Source of the DNA: CAVTWH01 sp963794685
GTDB lineage: Bacteria > Actinomycetota > Actinomycetes > Mycobacteriales > Micromonosporaceae
Reading direction: 5' to 3'
NCBI GenBank assembly: GCA_963794685.1
Contig: CAWCFK010000007.1
Span: 1-64,000 of the forward strand
DNA: 64,000 nucleotides
The position numbers and the translations under genes are program-made. The notes beneath the pieces are model-generated. The model saw only the letters and a list, made by a program, of their open reading frames with translations, did no database searches and was not told the DNA's origin. Below, in pieces: positions 44,514 through 53,511 of this stretch. The first letter of the stretch is position 1. Each line of letters begins with the position of its first letter.

Positions 44514-44673
44514 CCCCGCGTCGGCACCGCTGCGGGTGCCGGACGCACCGGCCGGACGAAACAGATCCCGCATGGTCGCGAACGGACGCGACTACCCCCG
44601 GGCCGACGCCCGCATGCTCCACTGGGCGACGCTGGACTTTGACCGCGACGACAACGCGGCAGGCGACCGATGA
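44500..44673 (+). CDS. Unknown 57-residue peptide at the head of the lipid-pathway operon
   Basis: A 57-codon frame with ATG 44500, GGGAGG 8 bases before it, and a stop that overlaps the next gene as ATGA. It begins inside the TetR gene end. Third positions are about 80% G/C, in keeping with coding DNA here. The peptide is hydrophilic: STVDPASAPLRVPDAPAG, then RSRMVANGRDYPRADARML, then HWATLDFDRDDNAAGDR. There is no cysteine, signal peptide or membrane segment. I do not recognise it. It could be a small partner protein or, more speculatively, a precursor peptide modified by the enzymes downstream. Its coupling on both sides is the main argument that it is translated. Confidence 0.55.
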   Translation: MSTVDPASAPLRVPDAPAGRNRSRMVANGRDYPRADARMLHWATLDFDRDDNAAGDR

Positions 44674-46281
44674 ACGCGGCACGCTATGTGACGAGCATGG
44701 TCGACGCATTCGACCGGTACGGCGACCGGACCGCGTTGGTATCGGCGGACCGGGAATCGGATATCGCGAGCTGCTGGCCGTCACCTACCGGCTCGCCCTG
44801 GCCCTGCGCACACAGGGAGTCGAGCGCGGCAGCGGCGTCGTCTGCCTCGTCACCAACACCCCGGAGGCGCTGTACCTACGGCTCGCATGCCACCTGCTGG
44901 GCGCCCGGTACGTCGCCGTACAGCTCAATGCCCTGACCGAGGATCTCGGACACATTCTCGTCGACGCCGACCCGGCCGTCGTCGTGTTCGACCCCCGGGC
45001 TACCCCGCCGGGCCAGCCCGTTGCGCTGGTCGCGGAGCGCGCCGGCGTGCCGCTTGTGCTCTCGCTCGGGCCGGCTGCCGCGACGACCGATCTGCTGGCG
45101 CTGGCGGCGACGCAGCCGGCAACGCCGATCGCCGTGGTGGCGCAGGAAGACGATGTCGCCGGCATCTGCTACACCAGCGGAACGACCGGCACCCCCAAGG
45201 GGGTGGCGTGCACCTTCGCAGCCCTCGGGGCGGCGTCCGAGGCCAGCGCCCGGATGGCGGCCGGCCTCCCGCTGCCGGACGGACTCCGGTTCATCGCCGC
45301 CACCTCCATCGCCTACGCGGTCGGTGATCTCGCCGTGCAGATGCTCGCCCTCGGCATCGCGGTGGAGTTGCACGAAGTGTTCGACGCGGGCGCGTTCTGG
45401 GCAGCCGTACGGCGTTCGGGCCCGGTCGCCACCTTCCTGTACCCGCCGCAGCTCTACCAGCTGCTCGACCATCCCGCCGCGCCCACCGGGCCGGGCAGTG
45501 GCCTCGCCCTGGTCGTGTACGGCAGCTCACCCATCGCGCCCCGCCGGCTGCGCCAGGCGATCGAGCTGCTCGGCCCGATCTTCCTGCAGGGCTACGCGCA
45601 GACCGAGGTCACCTCGGTCACCATCCTGACGCCCGAGGATCACCTGGCGGCGGTGACCGACCGGCCACAGCTGCTGGCCTCGGTCGGCCGCCCGGTACCC
45701 GGCTGCAAGGTGTCCATTGTGGACTCTGAAGGTAGCGACCTGGCGATCGGACAAGTGGGGGAGGTCTGCGTACGGTCAGCGTCGGCGATGACCGGGTACT
45801 GGCGCCAGCCGGAGCTGACCGCCCAGGTCATCCGGGACGGCCGACTGCACACCGGGGACCTCGGCTACCTCGACGACGACGGCTACCTCTACCTGGTCGG
45901 CCGACTCCGCGACATGATCATTGTCAACGGCCGGAACTGCCACGCGGCGCCGATCGAGGCCGTCCTGACCTGCCATCCGCAGGTGCGGCAGGCGGCCGTC
46001 GTCGGCGTGCCCAGTGACGAGACAGGTGAGGCGGTCCACGCGTTCGTCGTCCGCGCACCGGACCATCCGATGGGCGCTCCGACAGGCGAGACGGAGCCGG
46101 GGAACCGGGCGGAGCTGTCGACGCGGAGCAGCTGCGCGCCCTCGTCACCGACCAACTCGGCGTGCTACGCGCGCCCGCAGCGGTCACCTTCGTCGACGAC
46201 ATACCGCTCACCGCCGCTGGCAAGCCTGACAAGAAGGCCCTACGGGTCAGCCTGGACGCGACGCTGGCAGGTGCGCGGTGA
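44670..46281 (+). pseudogene. Acyl-CoA synthetase-like AMP-forming ligase, two frame changes
   Basis: Reconstructed as about 536 residues of the ANL superfamily. ATG 44670 (NAARYVTSMVDAFDRYGDRTALV) overlaps the stop of the small peptide gene. Near 44755 the frame moves; then GYRELLAVTYRLALALRTQG, ICYTSGTTGTPKGVA (P-loop), GYAQTEVTSVT, LHTGDLGYLDDDGYLYLVGR and IIVNGRNCHAAPIE follow. Near 46110 it moves again, ending LTAAGKPDKKALR with the catalytic Lys. Its stop overlaps the oxygenase gene as GTGA. It should activate a carboxylic acid as adenylate and possibly CoA ester; the acid is unknown. Both frame changes leave all motifs intact, so they may be sequence errors. Confidence 0.82.
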
Positions 46282-47276
46282 AAACCTCCCCGGTAATCGA
46301 AGCCCCGGCGGTACGGCAGCTCCAACTGACGCAGTCCGAGCGCGACGCGCTCGGCCGGCTCGTCGACGCGTTCACCGCCGCCGACCGGTCAGCGGATCCG
46401 CTCAGCCTCGCCGAACGGGCGCCCGCGTACGCCGTACGGCTGCCGGAGCGGGTGCGGCAATTCCTGGCGCAGGTCCGCGCGGACGAGGCGCCTGTTGCCG
46501 TGATATCCGGCCTTCCACTCCAGTCCCTTCCGCCGACGCCGCTCGACTGGACGGCGGCAGCGGCCGGCGTCGGCCGACGGGAGGAGTTGCTACTGGTGCT
46601 CTGCGGCCTGCCGCTCGGCGAGCCGTTCGGCTGGGCGGCGCAGCAGGGCGGGCGGCTCGTCCACGATGTCTGCCCGTCGCCGACGATGGAACAGTCGCTG
46701 ACGAGCGCATGTAGTACGGTGCCGCTGTCGCTGCACACCGAGGACGTGTTCCATCCGTGCCGCGGCGACTATGTCGCACTGCTGTGCCTGCGCAACCCCG
46801 ACGCCGTACGGACGACGTACGTCCGGCTCGGATCCCTCGGTCTTCCCGAAAAACTCCAGAAGATCCTGCAGGACTCCAGGTTCCGGTTCCTGCCGGACGA
46901 CGCACACCTGGGCGGCGCCTGCGCCGAACGGCTACGCGCCGACCCGGACGGCGCGGGGCTCGACCCGATCATCTTCGGCCCCCCGGAGCACCCGTACCTG
47001 AGGTTCGACGCGGACTTCACCGCGATCGGGGACGGCGACGACGAGGCAGCCGCGGCAGTGGCGGACCTGGACGAGCAGCTGAGCGCGGCGACCGAGTCCA
47101 TCGCGCTGGCCCCCGGCGACCTGCTGTTCATCGACAACTACCAGGTCGTGCACGGCCGGGCGCCGTTCCGGGCCCGCTACGACGGAACCGACCGCTGGCT
47201 CAAGCGGCTGAATCTCATTCGGGACCTCCGCCGGATCTACGCCACCGCTGACACCCGTTCCCGGATCATCCGATGA
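46278..47276 (+). CDS. Clavaminate synthase/AsnO-like Fe(II)/2-oxoglutarate oxygenase
   Basis: A 332-residue non-heme iron oxygenase. The metal site is His153-x-Glu155 in LSLHTEDVFHPCRGDYVALLCLRN, with a distal His near 292 in YQVVHGRAPF and the 2-oxoglutarate arginine in TDRWLKRLN. The HxE instead of HxD and the phrase DYVALLCLRNPDAV mark the clavaminate synthase/AsnO/VioC group, known for hydroxylating free or carrier-bound amino acids such as Arg and Asn. GTG 46278 overlaps the ligase stop, and its stop overlaps the GNAT gene. In this operon it most likely hydroxylates an amino acid or amine unit of the product. Confidence 0.88.
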   Translation: MKTSPVIEAPAVRQLQLTQSERDALGRLVDAFTAADRSADPLSLAERAPAYAVRLPERVRQFLAQVRADEAPVAVISGLPLQSLPPTPLDWTAAAAGVGRREELLLVLCGLPLGEPFGWAAQQGGRLVHDVCPSPTMEQSLTSACSTVPLSLHTEDVFHPCRGDYVALLCLRNPDAVRTTYVRLGSLGLPEKLQKILQDSRFRFLPDDAHLGGACAERLRADPDGAGLDPIIFGPPEHPYLRFDADFTAIGDGDDEAAAAVADLDEQLSAATESIALAPGDLLFIDNYQVVHGRAPFRARYDGTDRWLKRLNLIRDLRRIYATADTRSRIIR

Positions 47277-47794
47277 CCGCCGCCCCTCGCTCGATGAGCG
47301 ACGTGAGCGCCATGCAACTGCGCGCCGTGGCCTACGACCATCCGGACGCCGTCGCGCTGGTCTCCCTGCTGCAACGCCACTACGTTGCGGTCTACGGTGA
47401 GGCGGACCCCCGGCACGGGGATCCCGGCGAGTACCGGCCGCCGCGCGGTCTCTTCCTGGTCGGCTACCTCGACGGCCGCCCGGTGGCCTGTGGTGGTTGG
47501 CGCGCGAAGGATGCCGGCAGGTGGGGCTTCCAGGACGGCGACGCCGAGCTCAAGCGCGCGTACGTCGTCGAGGAACTGGCCGGCCTGCAGATGCTGAGCG
47601 CTGCCAACAGCATCCTCACGGCGGTGGAGAGCGCGGCGACCCGTGCGGGACGCCGGCGGGCGATCCTGGACGCCGGCGTCAAACAGGTCACCGCGATCAG
47701 GTTCTTCGAGCGGGCCGGGTACACCCGGATCCCGAACTACGGCGTCTACCGCGATGACCCACAGACCGTCTGCTACGCAAAGGCGCTGCGATGA
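47273..47794 (+). CDS. GNAT-family acyltransferase
   Basis: A 173-residue GNAT N-acyltransferase. It shows GLFLVGYLDGRPVACGGWRAK (strands 2-4), ELKRAYVVEELAGLQM (strand 4 with the start of the cofactor loop) and the C-terminal GVKQVTAIRFFERAGYTRIPNYGVY. The cofactor loop in motif A is less glycine-rich than the usual R/QxxGxG/A: EELAGLQML. It starts at ATG 47273 overlapping the oxygenase stop, and its stop overlaps the P450. It may move an acyl group from CoA or from the operon ACP onto an amine; that donor choice is inference. Confidence 0.85.
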   Translation: MTAAPRSMSDVSAMQLRAVAYDHPDAVALVSLLQRHYVAVYGEADPRHGDPGEYRPPRGLFLVGYLDGRPVACGGWRAKDAGRWGFQDGDAELKRAYVVEELAGLQMLSAANSILTAVESAATRAGRRRAILDAGVKQVTAIRFFERAGYTRIPNYGVYRDDPQTVCYAKALR

Positions 47795-49140
47795 GTACCC
47801 CCGCGGGTGTCCCCGGCCCGAGTGCTGCGGCCGTGCCGGCAACGCTGACCGGACTCGTCTTCCGGCCGCTGGCGACGTTGCGGTCGTTGGCCGGCTACGG
47901 CGATGCCGTGCAGCTGCCGCTATATCCGGGGCACCGGCTCTTCATCCTGAGCAGCCCCCGACACGCCGAACACGTCCTGGCCCGCCACCAGGACAACTAC
48001 GTCAAGGCCTTCACCTACCGGTCGATGCGGGCAGTGCTCGGCACCGGGCTGCTGTCCGGGGAGGGCGAGACCTGGCGCCGCCACCGCCGACTGCTGCAAC
48101 CGGTGTTCACCCGCCGCAACGTCGCGGGCTTCGCCCCCCAGATCGTCGACGCGACCCGGCGGATGCTGGACTCCTGGGACCGCCATCGCGACGGCACCCA
48201 GCTCGAGGTGTCCGGCGAGGTCAACGCGCTGGCCCTGGACATCGTCGGCCAGGTGCTGTTCAGCACCGACATGACCGGCCACACCGGCCGGATCGCGCAC
48301 GCCCTCAAGTTCCTGCTGCCCGCCGTCGCGATCGGCACCTTCCTGCCGTTCCTCTGGGGGCCGCGCAGCAACCGGGCGATCCAGGCGGCCAGCGCACGCT
48401 TCGGCGGACCGCTCGCCGCGATCGATCGGCCGGTGCACCAGCTCATCGCGCAGCGGCGGGCGACGCCCACTGTCGGACCGCCCGACCTGCTGGACCGCCT
48501 GCTCACCGCGCGGGACGAGGACCAGACACGGCTGACCGACGCGGAGATCCGCGATGAGGTGACCACGTTCATGCTGGCCGGGCATGAGACGACGGCGACG
48601 ACTCTCGGCTGGTGCCTGGCGTTGCTGTCGGCCCGGCCGGCCGTCCGGGACCGGCTGGAAGATGAGGTGGACGCGGTCCTTGCCGGCCGCGAGCCACAGG
48701 CGGCCGACATCGAGAAGCTCACCTGGACCACCGCCGTCGTCAACGAGGCGTGGCGGCTGTACCCACCGGTGTGGACCATCGAGCGGGAGGCCGTGCGGTC
48801 CGACGTCGTGGAAGGGGTACCGATCCCCGCGGGCAGCACCGTCGCGGTGCCCGCATACCTGGTGCACCGCAACCCCGCCGTCTGGCCCGACCCCGAGCGC
48901 TACGACCCCACCCGCTTCCTGGCCGACGCTGACCGCGACCGCTACGCCCATATCCCGTTCGGCGGCGGCCGGCGTGCCTGCATCGGCGCCGGCTTCGCGC
49001 AGCTGGAAGCGGTGCTGGTGCTCGCGATGGTGGCCCAGCGGTACCGGCTGGAGCTGACCGCCGAACTGCCCCGCCCGCGGGCCAGCGCCACTCTTCGCCC
49101 AGGTCGCCGACTACCGATGCGCCTGACGCGTCGGTCCTGA
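47791..49140 (+). CDS. Cytochrome P450
   Basis: A 449-residue P450. It has the I-helix oxygen motif MLAGHETTATTLGW, the ExxR in NEAWRLYPPVWTIEREA, and the heme loop FGGGRRACIGAGFAQLEA with Cys397. The N-terminal HYVKAF-like NYVKAFTYRSMRAVLGTGLLSGEGETWRRHRRLLQPVF stretch is close to CYP110/CYP4-like bacterial enzymes that act on fatty acyl or terpenoid chains, rather than to the small CYP105/107 type. No redox partner is encoded nearby. ATG 47791 overlaps the GNAT stop. It is the likely hydroxylase or oxidase of the acyl chain. Confidence 0.92.
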   Translation: MSTPAGVPGPSAAAVPATLTGLVFRPLATLRSLAGYGDAVQLPLYPGHRLFILSSPRHAEHVLARHQDNYVKAFTYRSMRAVLGTGLLSGEGETWRRHRRLLQPVFTRRNVAGFAPQIVDATRRMLDSWDRHRDGTQLEVSGEVNALALDIVGQVLFSTDMTGHTGRIAHALKFLLPAVAIGTFLPFLWGPRSNRAIQAASARFGGPLAAIDRPVHQLIAQRRATPTVGPPDLLDRLLTARDEDQTRLTDAEIRDEVTTFMLAGHETTATTLGWCLALLSARPAVRDRLEDEVDAVLAGREPQAADIEKLTWTTAVVNEAWRLYPPVWTIEREAVRSDVVEGVPIPAGSTVAVPAYLVHRNPAVWPDPERYDPTRFLADADRDRYAHIPFGGGRRACIGAGFAQLEAVLVLAMVAQRYRLELTAELPRPRASATLRPGRRLPMRLTRRS

Positions 49141-49180
49141 ACCCCGACACCGGCCCGACCACACGAAAGGACGGACCCAG

Positions 49181-50926
49181 ATGAGCAGCCTTGCCGTCAG
49201 CCGGGAACTGCTTCTCGGTTGGCTCGACGCTCCATCAACGACCCGTGGCGTACGGTTCCACGTCGACGGACGGGACTGGTCCCGCCTCACATACTCCGAA
49301 CTGGCGGAGCGCGCGTTGCGCGCCGGCGCTGCCCTGGCCGACGCCGGCGTACGCCGCGGCGAGGTGGTACCGCTGGTGCTGCCGTCCGGCCCGGACTTCG
49401 TCGCCTGCTTCTTCGGACTCCTCGCCATCGGCGCCACCCCGTCGGTGCTGCCACTGCCCGCCGCGCTGCAGGACACCGCGGGCTACGAGACGCAACTGCG
49501 GGCGATCGCCGCTGCCGTGCGACCCCGCTTTGCGATCGCCTCGGACGACCACCGCGACGCGTTGCTGGCCGGCGTCCACCAGGCCGGCCAGCAGACCACC
49601 GTGCTGGCGCCGAGTTACGGCGACGCCGGGGCGGTACCGCGTGCGCACGGCGAACTGGCCGTCCTGCAGTTCACTTCGGGCTCGCTGGGCAGCCCGCAGG
49701 GCGTGCGGATCAGCGTCGACAACCTGGCCGCGAACCTCCGGATGATCCAGCGCTGGCAGGGGATCACGGACCGCGGCGGGGTCTCCTGGCTACCGCTCTA
49801 TCACGACATGGGCCTCATCGGTGGGCTGCTGACCCTGGTGACCCTGCAGACGGAGCACGCGATGATGCGGCCCCAGCAGTTCGTCCGCGACACCCGGGGC
49901 TGGCTCGCCGAGTACGGCCACGGCCGGTACGCCCAGATCTTCATGCCGAACTTCGGCTTCGAGCGGGTCGTTGACCGGGTCACCCCGGACGACCTGGTCG
50001 GGCTCGACTTCTCCGGCGTCACGTCGGTGGTCAGCGGGGCCGAACGGATCAACCCGGCGGCGTTGGCGCGATTCGCCGCGCTGCTGGAACCACAGGGTTT
50101 CGACCCCCGCGCGCTGACCCCCGCGTACGGGCTCGCCGAAGGCACTCTCGCGGTCACCGGTGTACCCCGGAACGAACTGGTGCGGATGGTCCGTACCAAC
50201 GCTGCGGGTCGCAGCCTGGCTGACAAGGTCGAGGTGACCGAGCAGGCGGTGCTCACCACCGACGTGGTGGCCGATCCGTGGGCCTGGCAGGTGAGCTGCG
50301 GTCGACCGCTCGACGGCCTGCGGGTGGAAGTGGTTGACGACGACGGGCAGCCCCAGCCGGAGGGGGTGTTCGGCGAAATCTCGGTCCAGGGTCCGTCGGT
50401 GACCACCGGCTACGCGGACGCCACGTCGCGGGAGGGCGCCCGACTGGTCGGCGGGTGGCTGCGCACGGGCGACGCCGGCTTCTTCCACGACGGCGACCTC
50501 TACGTGGTCGGTCGCCTCGGGGACAGCATCAAACTCCGTGGCCGCAGCATTTTCGTCGAGGACGTGGAGCTGGATCTGCGTGCCCGTACCGGATTCGCGT
50601 CCCGCAACCTCGCCGTGGCCGGCGGCATCGTCGACGGCCGGCCGACGTTGCTGGTGGTGGTGGAGGGGGGACTCGGCAACCAGCTCGACGTGGTCGTCGA
50701 GGCGGTCCGTACCTTCACCGGGTCCGCCGCCCGGGTACTGATCCTGCAGGCCAGGCGCGGCACCATCCCGTTGACCTCCAGCGGCAAGCCTCGACGGCGC
50801 CTGCTGTGGCGCCGCCACCTCGCCGGGCAGCTGACCGGCGAGTGGCTCGGCGACGCTGCGACGCCGCGCCACACCGACACCGACCTTCAGAACCAGGAGG
50901 TAGGCCGTGAGCCCGTCGCCTGCTAG
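49181..50926 (+). CDS. Fatty-acyl-AMP ligase (FAAL)
   Basis: A 581-residue FAAL, the enzyme type that makes acyl-adenylates and hands them to an acyl carrier protein rather than to CoA. Signatures are FTSGSLGSPQGVRIS (P-loop), WLPLYHDMGLIGGLL, PAYGLAEGTLAV, WLRTGDAGFFHDGDLYVVGRLGDSIKLRG and the terminal LTSSGKPRRR with Lys. ATG 49181 follows GAAAGGACGG. Its 3' end overlaps the next gene start by 20 bases. The dedicated ACP is encoded two genes downstream, as in daptomycin-type lipoinitiation systems. Confidence 0.92.
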   Translation: MSSLAVSRELLLGWLDAPSTTRGVRFHVDGRDWSRLTYSELAERALRAGAALADAGVRRGEVVPLVLPSGPDFVACFFGLLAIGATPSVLPLPAALQDTAGYETQLRAIAAAVRPRFAIASDDHRDALLAGVHQAGQQTTVLAPSYGDAGAVPRAHGELAVLQFTSGSLGSPQGVRISVDNLAANLRMIQRWQGITDRGGVSWLPLYHDMGLIGGLLTLVTLQTEHAMMRPQQFVRDTRGWLAEYGHGRYAQIFMPNFGFERVVDRVTPDDLVGLDFSGVTSVVSGAERINPAALARFAALLEPQGFDPRALTPAYGLAEGTLAVTGVPRNELVRMVRTNAAGRSLADKVEVTEQAVLTTDVVADPWAWQVSCGRPLDGLRVEVVDDDGQPQPEGVFGEISVQGPSVTTGYADATSREGARLVGGWLRTGDAGFFHDGDLYVVGRLGDSIKLRGRSIFVEDVELDLRARTGFASRNLAVAGGIVDGRPTLLVVVEGGLGNQLDVVVEAVRTFTGSAARVLILQARRGTIPLTSSGKPRRRLLWRRHLAGQLTGEWLGDAATPRHTDTDLQNQEVGREPVAC

Positions 50927-52177
50927 CGCCCCCGCCGCCAGTTCCCTGCCGCCAGCTCCCTTGCCGCCAGCTCCGTTGCCGGCGAGGCGCCGGAGCGGCT
51001 GCTGTTCGCGGATGGTCCCTTCGGCCCTCGCGTGGACGCCGCCCGGGCCCGAGCCGCGGAGTCGATCGGTGCCGCTTTCGCCCCGCACTCGGCGGCCGAC
51101 GAGCACGGCGTGTTTCCCCGCGAGGTGCTTGCCGACCTCGGGCGCAGTGGGTTGCTGCGGCAACGCTGGCGGCCGGGCCTCTTCGGTGATCCCGGCCTCG
51201 GTGTGCTCATCGCGGAGGAGAGCGGTCGGTACGGTCATGCGGGCCTTTCGGTCGGAGTGAGTCTCTGCCTGGAGACGGTCGGTTCGATCCTCGTGCGCTA
51301 CGGCGATTCGCCACTGTTGCAGGAGTATCTCGACGGGCTCCTCGACGGGAGGCTGGTCGGCTGCTTCGGGGCCTCCGAGCCGACCGGCGGTTCCGACCTC
51401 ACCGGCATCCGAACCGCCGCCCGGCGGGTGCCCGGCGGCTGGCGGGTGACCGGCGAGAAGAAGTACCTGTCGCTCGGCCTGGTCTGTGACTTCGCCCTGC
51501 TGCTGTGCCGGATCGAGGAAGACGATGGCGCGGCCGACGCCGGGCTCGGCGTGTTCGCCGTACCCGCCTCGGCGCTGTCGGTCCGCAAACGGCTACGCAA
51601 GGTCGGTACCGCGACACTGGACACCACCTGGATGACGATCGACGCCACCGTGCCGGACGAGGCACTCGTCGGCCGGCCCGGCGCGGGACTCCTCGTGGCG
51701 ACCTGGGGGCTGAGCCATGAGCGGCTGTCCATCGCCGGGCAGACCGTCGGCGGGGTTGCTGCGGCCATCGGCCTCGCCACCGCACACCTGCACCGGCGCG
51801 AACAGTTCGGCCGGCCGTTGCTGCAGCACCAGGCGCTCCGGTTGCGACTGGCCGACCTGTCCGCACGGCTGCTGTCGTTGCGGTTCGCCGTCTACTCGGC
51901 GGCGCAGGGGATACCGGTCACCGGCGCCTGTGGACCTCGGGAGACCGCCGCGCTCAAAGTCACCGCGACGCGCTTCGCGGAAGAGGCGATGAGCGAGTGC
52001 ATGCACCTGTTCGGCGGGGCCGGCTACCTCGAGGACGAAACCCCGCTCGGCCGGATGTGGCGGGACACCAGGCTCGGCCGAATCGGCGCCGGTACCGACG
52101 AGATGATGTGGGAGTTGGTGGCCAGCGGCATGACTCCCGACTTCGTCGGCTACGACGAACTGGTGGACCTCGGATGA
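50907..52177 (+). CDS. Acyl-CoA dehydrogenase-like enzyme, frame change in an N-terminal repeat
   Basis: A flavoprotein of about 423 residues if read from GTG 50907, which has AGGAGG 6 bases upstream. Dehydrogenase features include GCFGASEPTGGSDLTGI and VTGEKKYLSLGLVCD, LSHERLSIAGQTVGG, HRREQFGRPLLQHQALRL, and the end ECMHLFGGAGYLEDETPLGRMWRDTRLGRIGAGTDEMM. The catalytic-base Glu of standard enzymes would be in the last segment. The first 14 codons are in another frame; one base is missing in the first unit of a 15-base tandem repeat (50934-50977). An internal GTG 51032 is the only clean start otherwise. Such enzymes beside FAAL and ACP desaturate ACP-bound acyl chains in lipopeptide pathways; the same role is inferred here. 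Confidence 0.85.
50934..50977 (+). repeat. Three-unit 15-base tandem repeat at the start of the dehydrogenase gene
   Basis: Units at 50934-50947 (14 bases), 50948-50962 and 50963-50977 read GCCGCCAGTTCCCT, GCCGCCAGCTCCCTT and GCCGCCAGCTCCGTT. The first is one base short, and restoring a T joins the start codon at 50907 in frame with the enzyme (repeating Ala-Ala-Ser-Ser-Leu/Val). It may be a slippage site or a sequencing error. Confidence 0.8.
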
Positions 52178-52224
52178 GGACGTACGACTTCCGCTCAACC
52201 ATCAACCTCCGAAAGGTGAAGGAC

Positions 52225-52548
52225 ATGACCACACACGTCGTTCCGGTGACCGAGGCTGACGTCATTTCGGCACTCGATGCGATCTACCTGGAGATCAAGC
52301 GGGTCCGCCGGGAACTGCGACCGGAGGACCACCTGGTACAGGACCTGGACATCGATTCGCTGGCCGCGCTGGAACTGTTGATCGCGCTGGAGGCCCGCTT
52401 CAGCGTCAACCTCCTGAACGACCGCCGCGCAGCCGATGTGGCCACCGTCGCCGAACTGGTCGACGTCATCTGCCGCCAGGTCGCCCCACGAGAGCCCGCG
52501 GAGCAAGGTGGTTCCGAGCGCGCTCACGGTCCGGCGAGATTGTGCTGA
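52225..52548 (+). CDS. Acyl carrier protein
   Basis: A 107-residue carrier protein. The phosphopantetheine site is Ser45 in QDLDIDSLAALELLIALEARF, and the four-helix outline is clear: VISALDAIYLEIKRV, the DSL helix, then a final VAELVDVICRQVAP. A C-terminal tail of about 20 residues is extra. ATG 52225 follows AAGGTGAAGG; ATG 52174, overlapping the dehydrogenase stop, would add 17 residues. It should carry the acyl chain loaded by the FAAL of the same operon and is the last gene of the unit. Confidence 0.9.
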   Translation: MTTHVVPVTEADVISALDAIYLEIKRVRRELRPEDHLVQDLDIDSLAALELLIALEARFSVNLLNDRRAADVATVAELVDVICRQVAPREPAEQGGSERAHGPARLC

Positions 52549-52692
52549 AGGTCGGCGATCGCCGCACGACCGTCTGCAGCACGGTCCGCTCTCGCAGATA
52601 CCACTGAAAGGCACTCGGTCGACACAACCCGCTCGGTAGCGTCTGGGGTGTCCGGACAGACTCACTCCGAGGAGGACTCCTCATGAACCAGA

Positions 52693-53379
52693 ATGCGAAA
52701 CAACGTCGTGCTCGTGCACGGCGGCTTCGTCGACGGGTCGGGCTGGCAGAAGGTCTACCAGATCCTGCGACGGGACGGGTTCCGCGTCAGCGTCGCGCAG
52801 AACCCCACCCTGTCGCTGGGCGGCGATGCCGAGGTGACCCGGCGGATCCTGGATCACCAGGACGGCCCGACCGTGCTGGTCGGCCACTCGTACGGGGGCG
52901 CGGTCATCAGCGAGGCCGGCCTCCACCAGGCCGTGTCCGCGCTGGTCTACATCGCCGCTTTCGCCCCGGACCAGGGTGAGTCGGTGAACACGCTGATCGC
53001 CGATCCGCCGCCCGGCGCTCCGGTACCGCCGATCCTGCCGCCGCAGGACGGTTTCCTCTTCCTCGATCGAGAGAAGTTCGCCGCGTCCTTCGCCGGCGAC
53101 CTTCCGCTGGAAGAGGCGCAGTTCATGGCCGATTCCCAGGTGCCGTGGGGCGTCGACGCGCTCGCCGGTGTGGTCACCGAGCCCGCCTGGCGGAGCAAAC
53201 CGAGCTGGTACCTGGTCGCCACCGACGATCACATGATCCCGCCACCGGCCCAGCGCGCGATGGCCGAGCGTGCCGGGGCTACCGTCACCGAAGCGTCCGG
53301 CAGCCACTCCATCTACCTCTCCCAGCCGCAGGCCGTCGCCAACCTGATCAAGCAGGCCGCAGGCGCGACAACGCGTTGA
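52693..53379 (+). CDS. Alpha/beta hydrolase (esterase-like)
   Basis: A 228-residue alpha/beta hydrolase. The opening NVVLVHGGFVDGSGWQ gives the oxyanion region, the nucleophile elbow is VGHSYGGAVI near residue 67, an aspartate lies in LVATDDHMIPP, and a late SGSHSIYLSQP holds the histidine. A strong AGGAGG lies at 52671, and ATG 52683 would be the ideal start but is out of frame with the hydrolase, suggesting another indel; ATG 52693 is the clean start. A related gene is at 60551-61282. It may belong to the preceding pathway, but the 144-base gap makes it uncertain. Confidence 0.88.
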   Translation: MRNNVVLVHGGFVDGSGWQKVYQILRRDGFRVSVAQNPTLSLGGDAEVTRRILDHQDGPTVLVGHSYGGAVISEAGLHQAVSALVYIAAFAPDQGESVNTLIADPPPGAPVPPILPPQDGFLFLDREKFAASFAGDLPLEEAQFMADSQVPWGVDALAGVVTEPAWRSKPSWYLVATDDHMIPPPAQRAMAERAGATVTEASGSHSIYLSQPQAVANLIKQAAGATTR

Positions 53380-53511
53380 CCGTGACGGGACCCACGCAGG
53401 TATCCGGTCAGCCCGTGGCTGCCGGCGCGGGTGTCCAGGTCGGCCTGCCGCGACGAGCGAGGAGCCGCGGTTGTCAGCACTCCGACCCGCAGCGGCGAGC
53501 GCCGTACGCGG

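Noticed and set aside
44500..44673. Reading the small peptide as an extension of the ligase
   Set aside because: It is in a different frame and ends with its own stop at the ligase ATG; the ligase N-terminus is complete without it.
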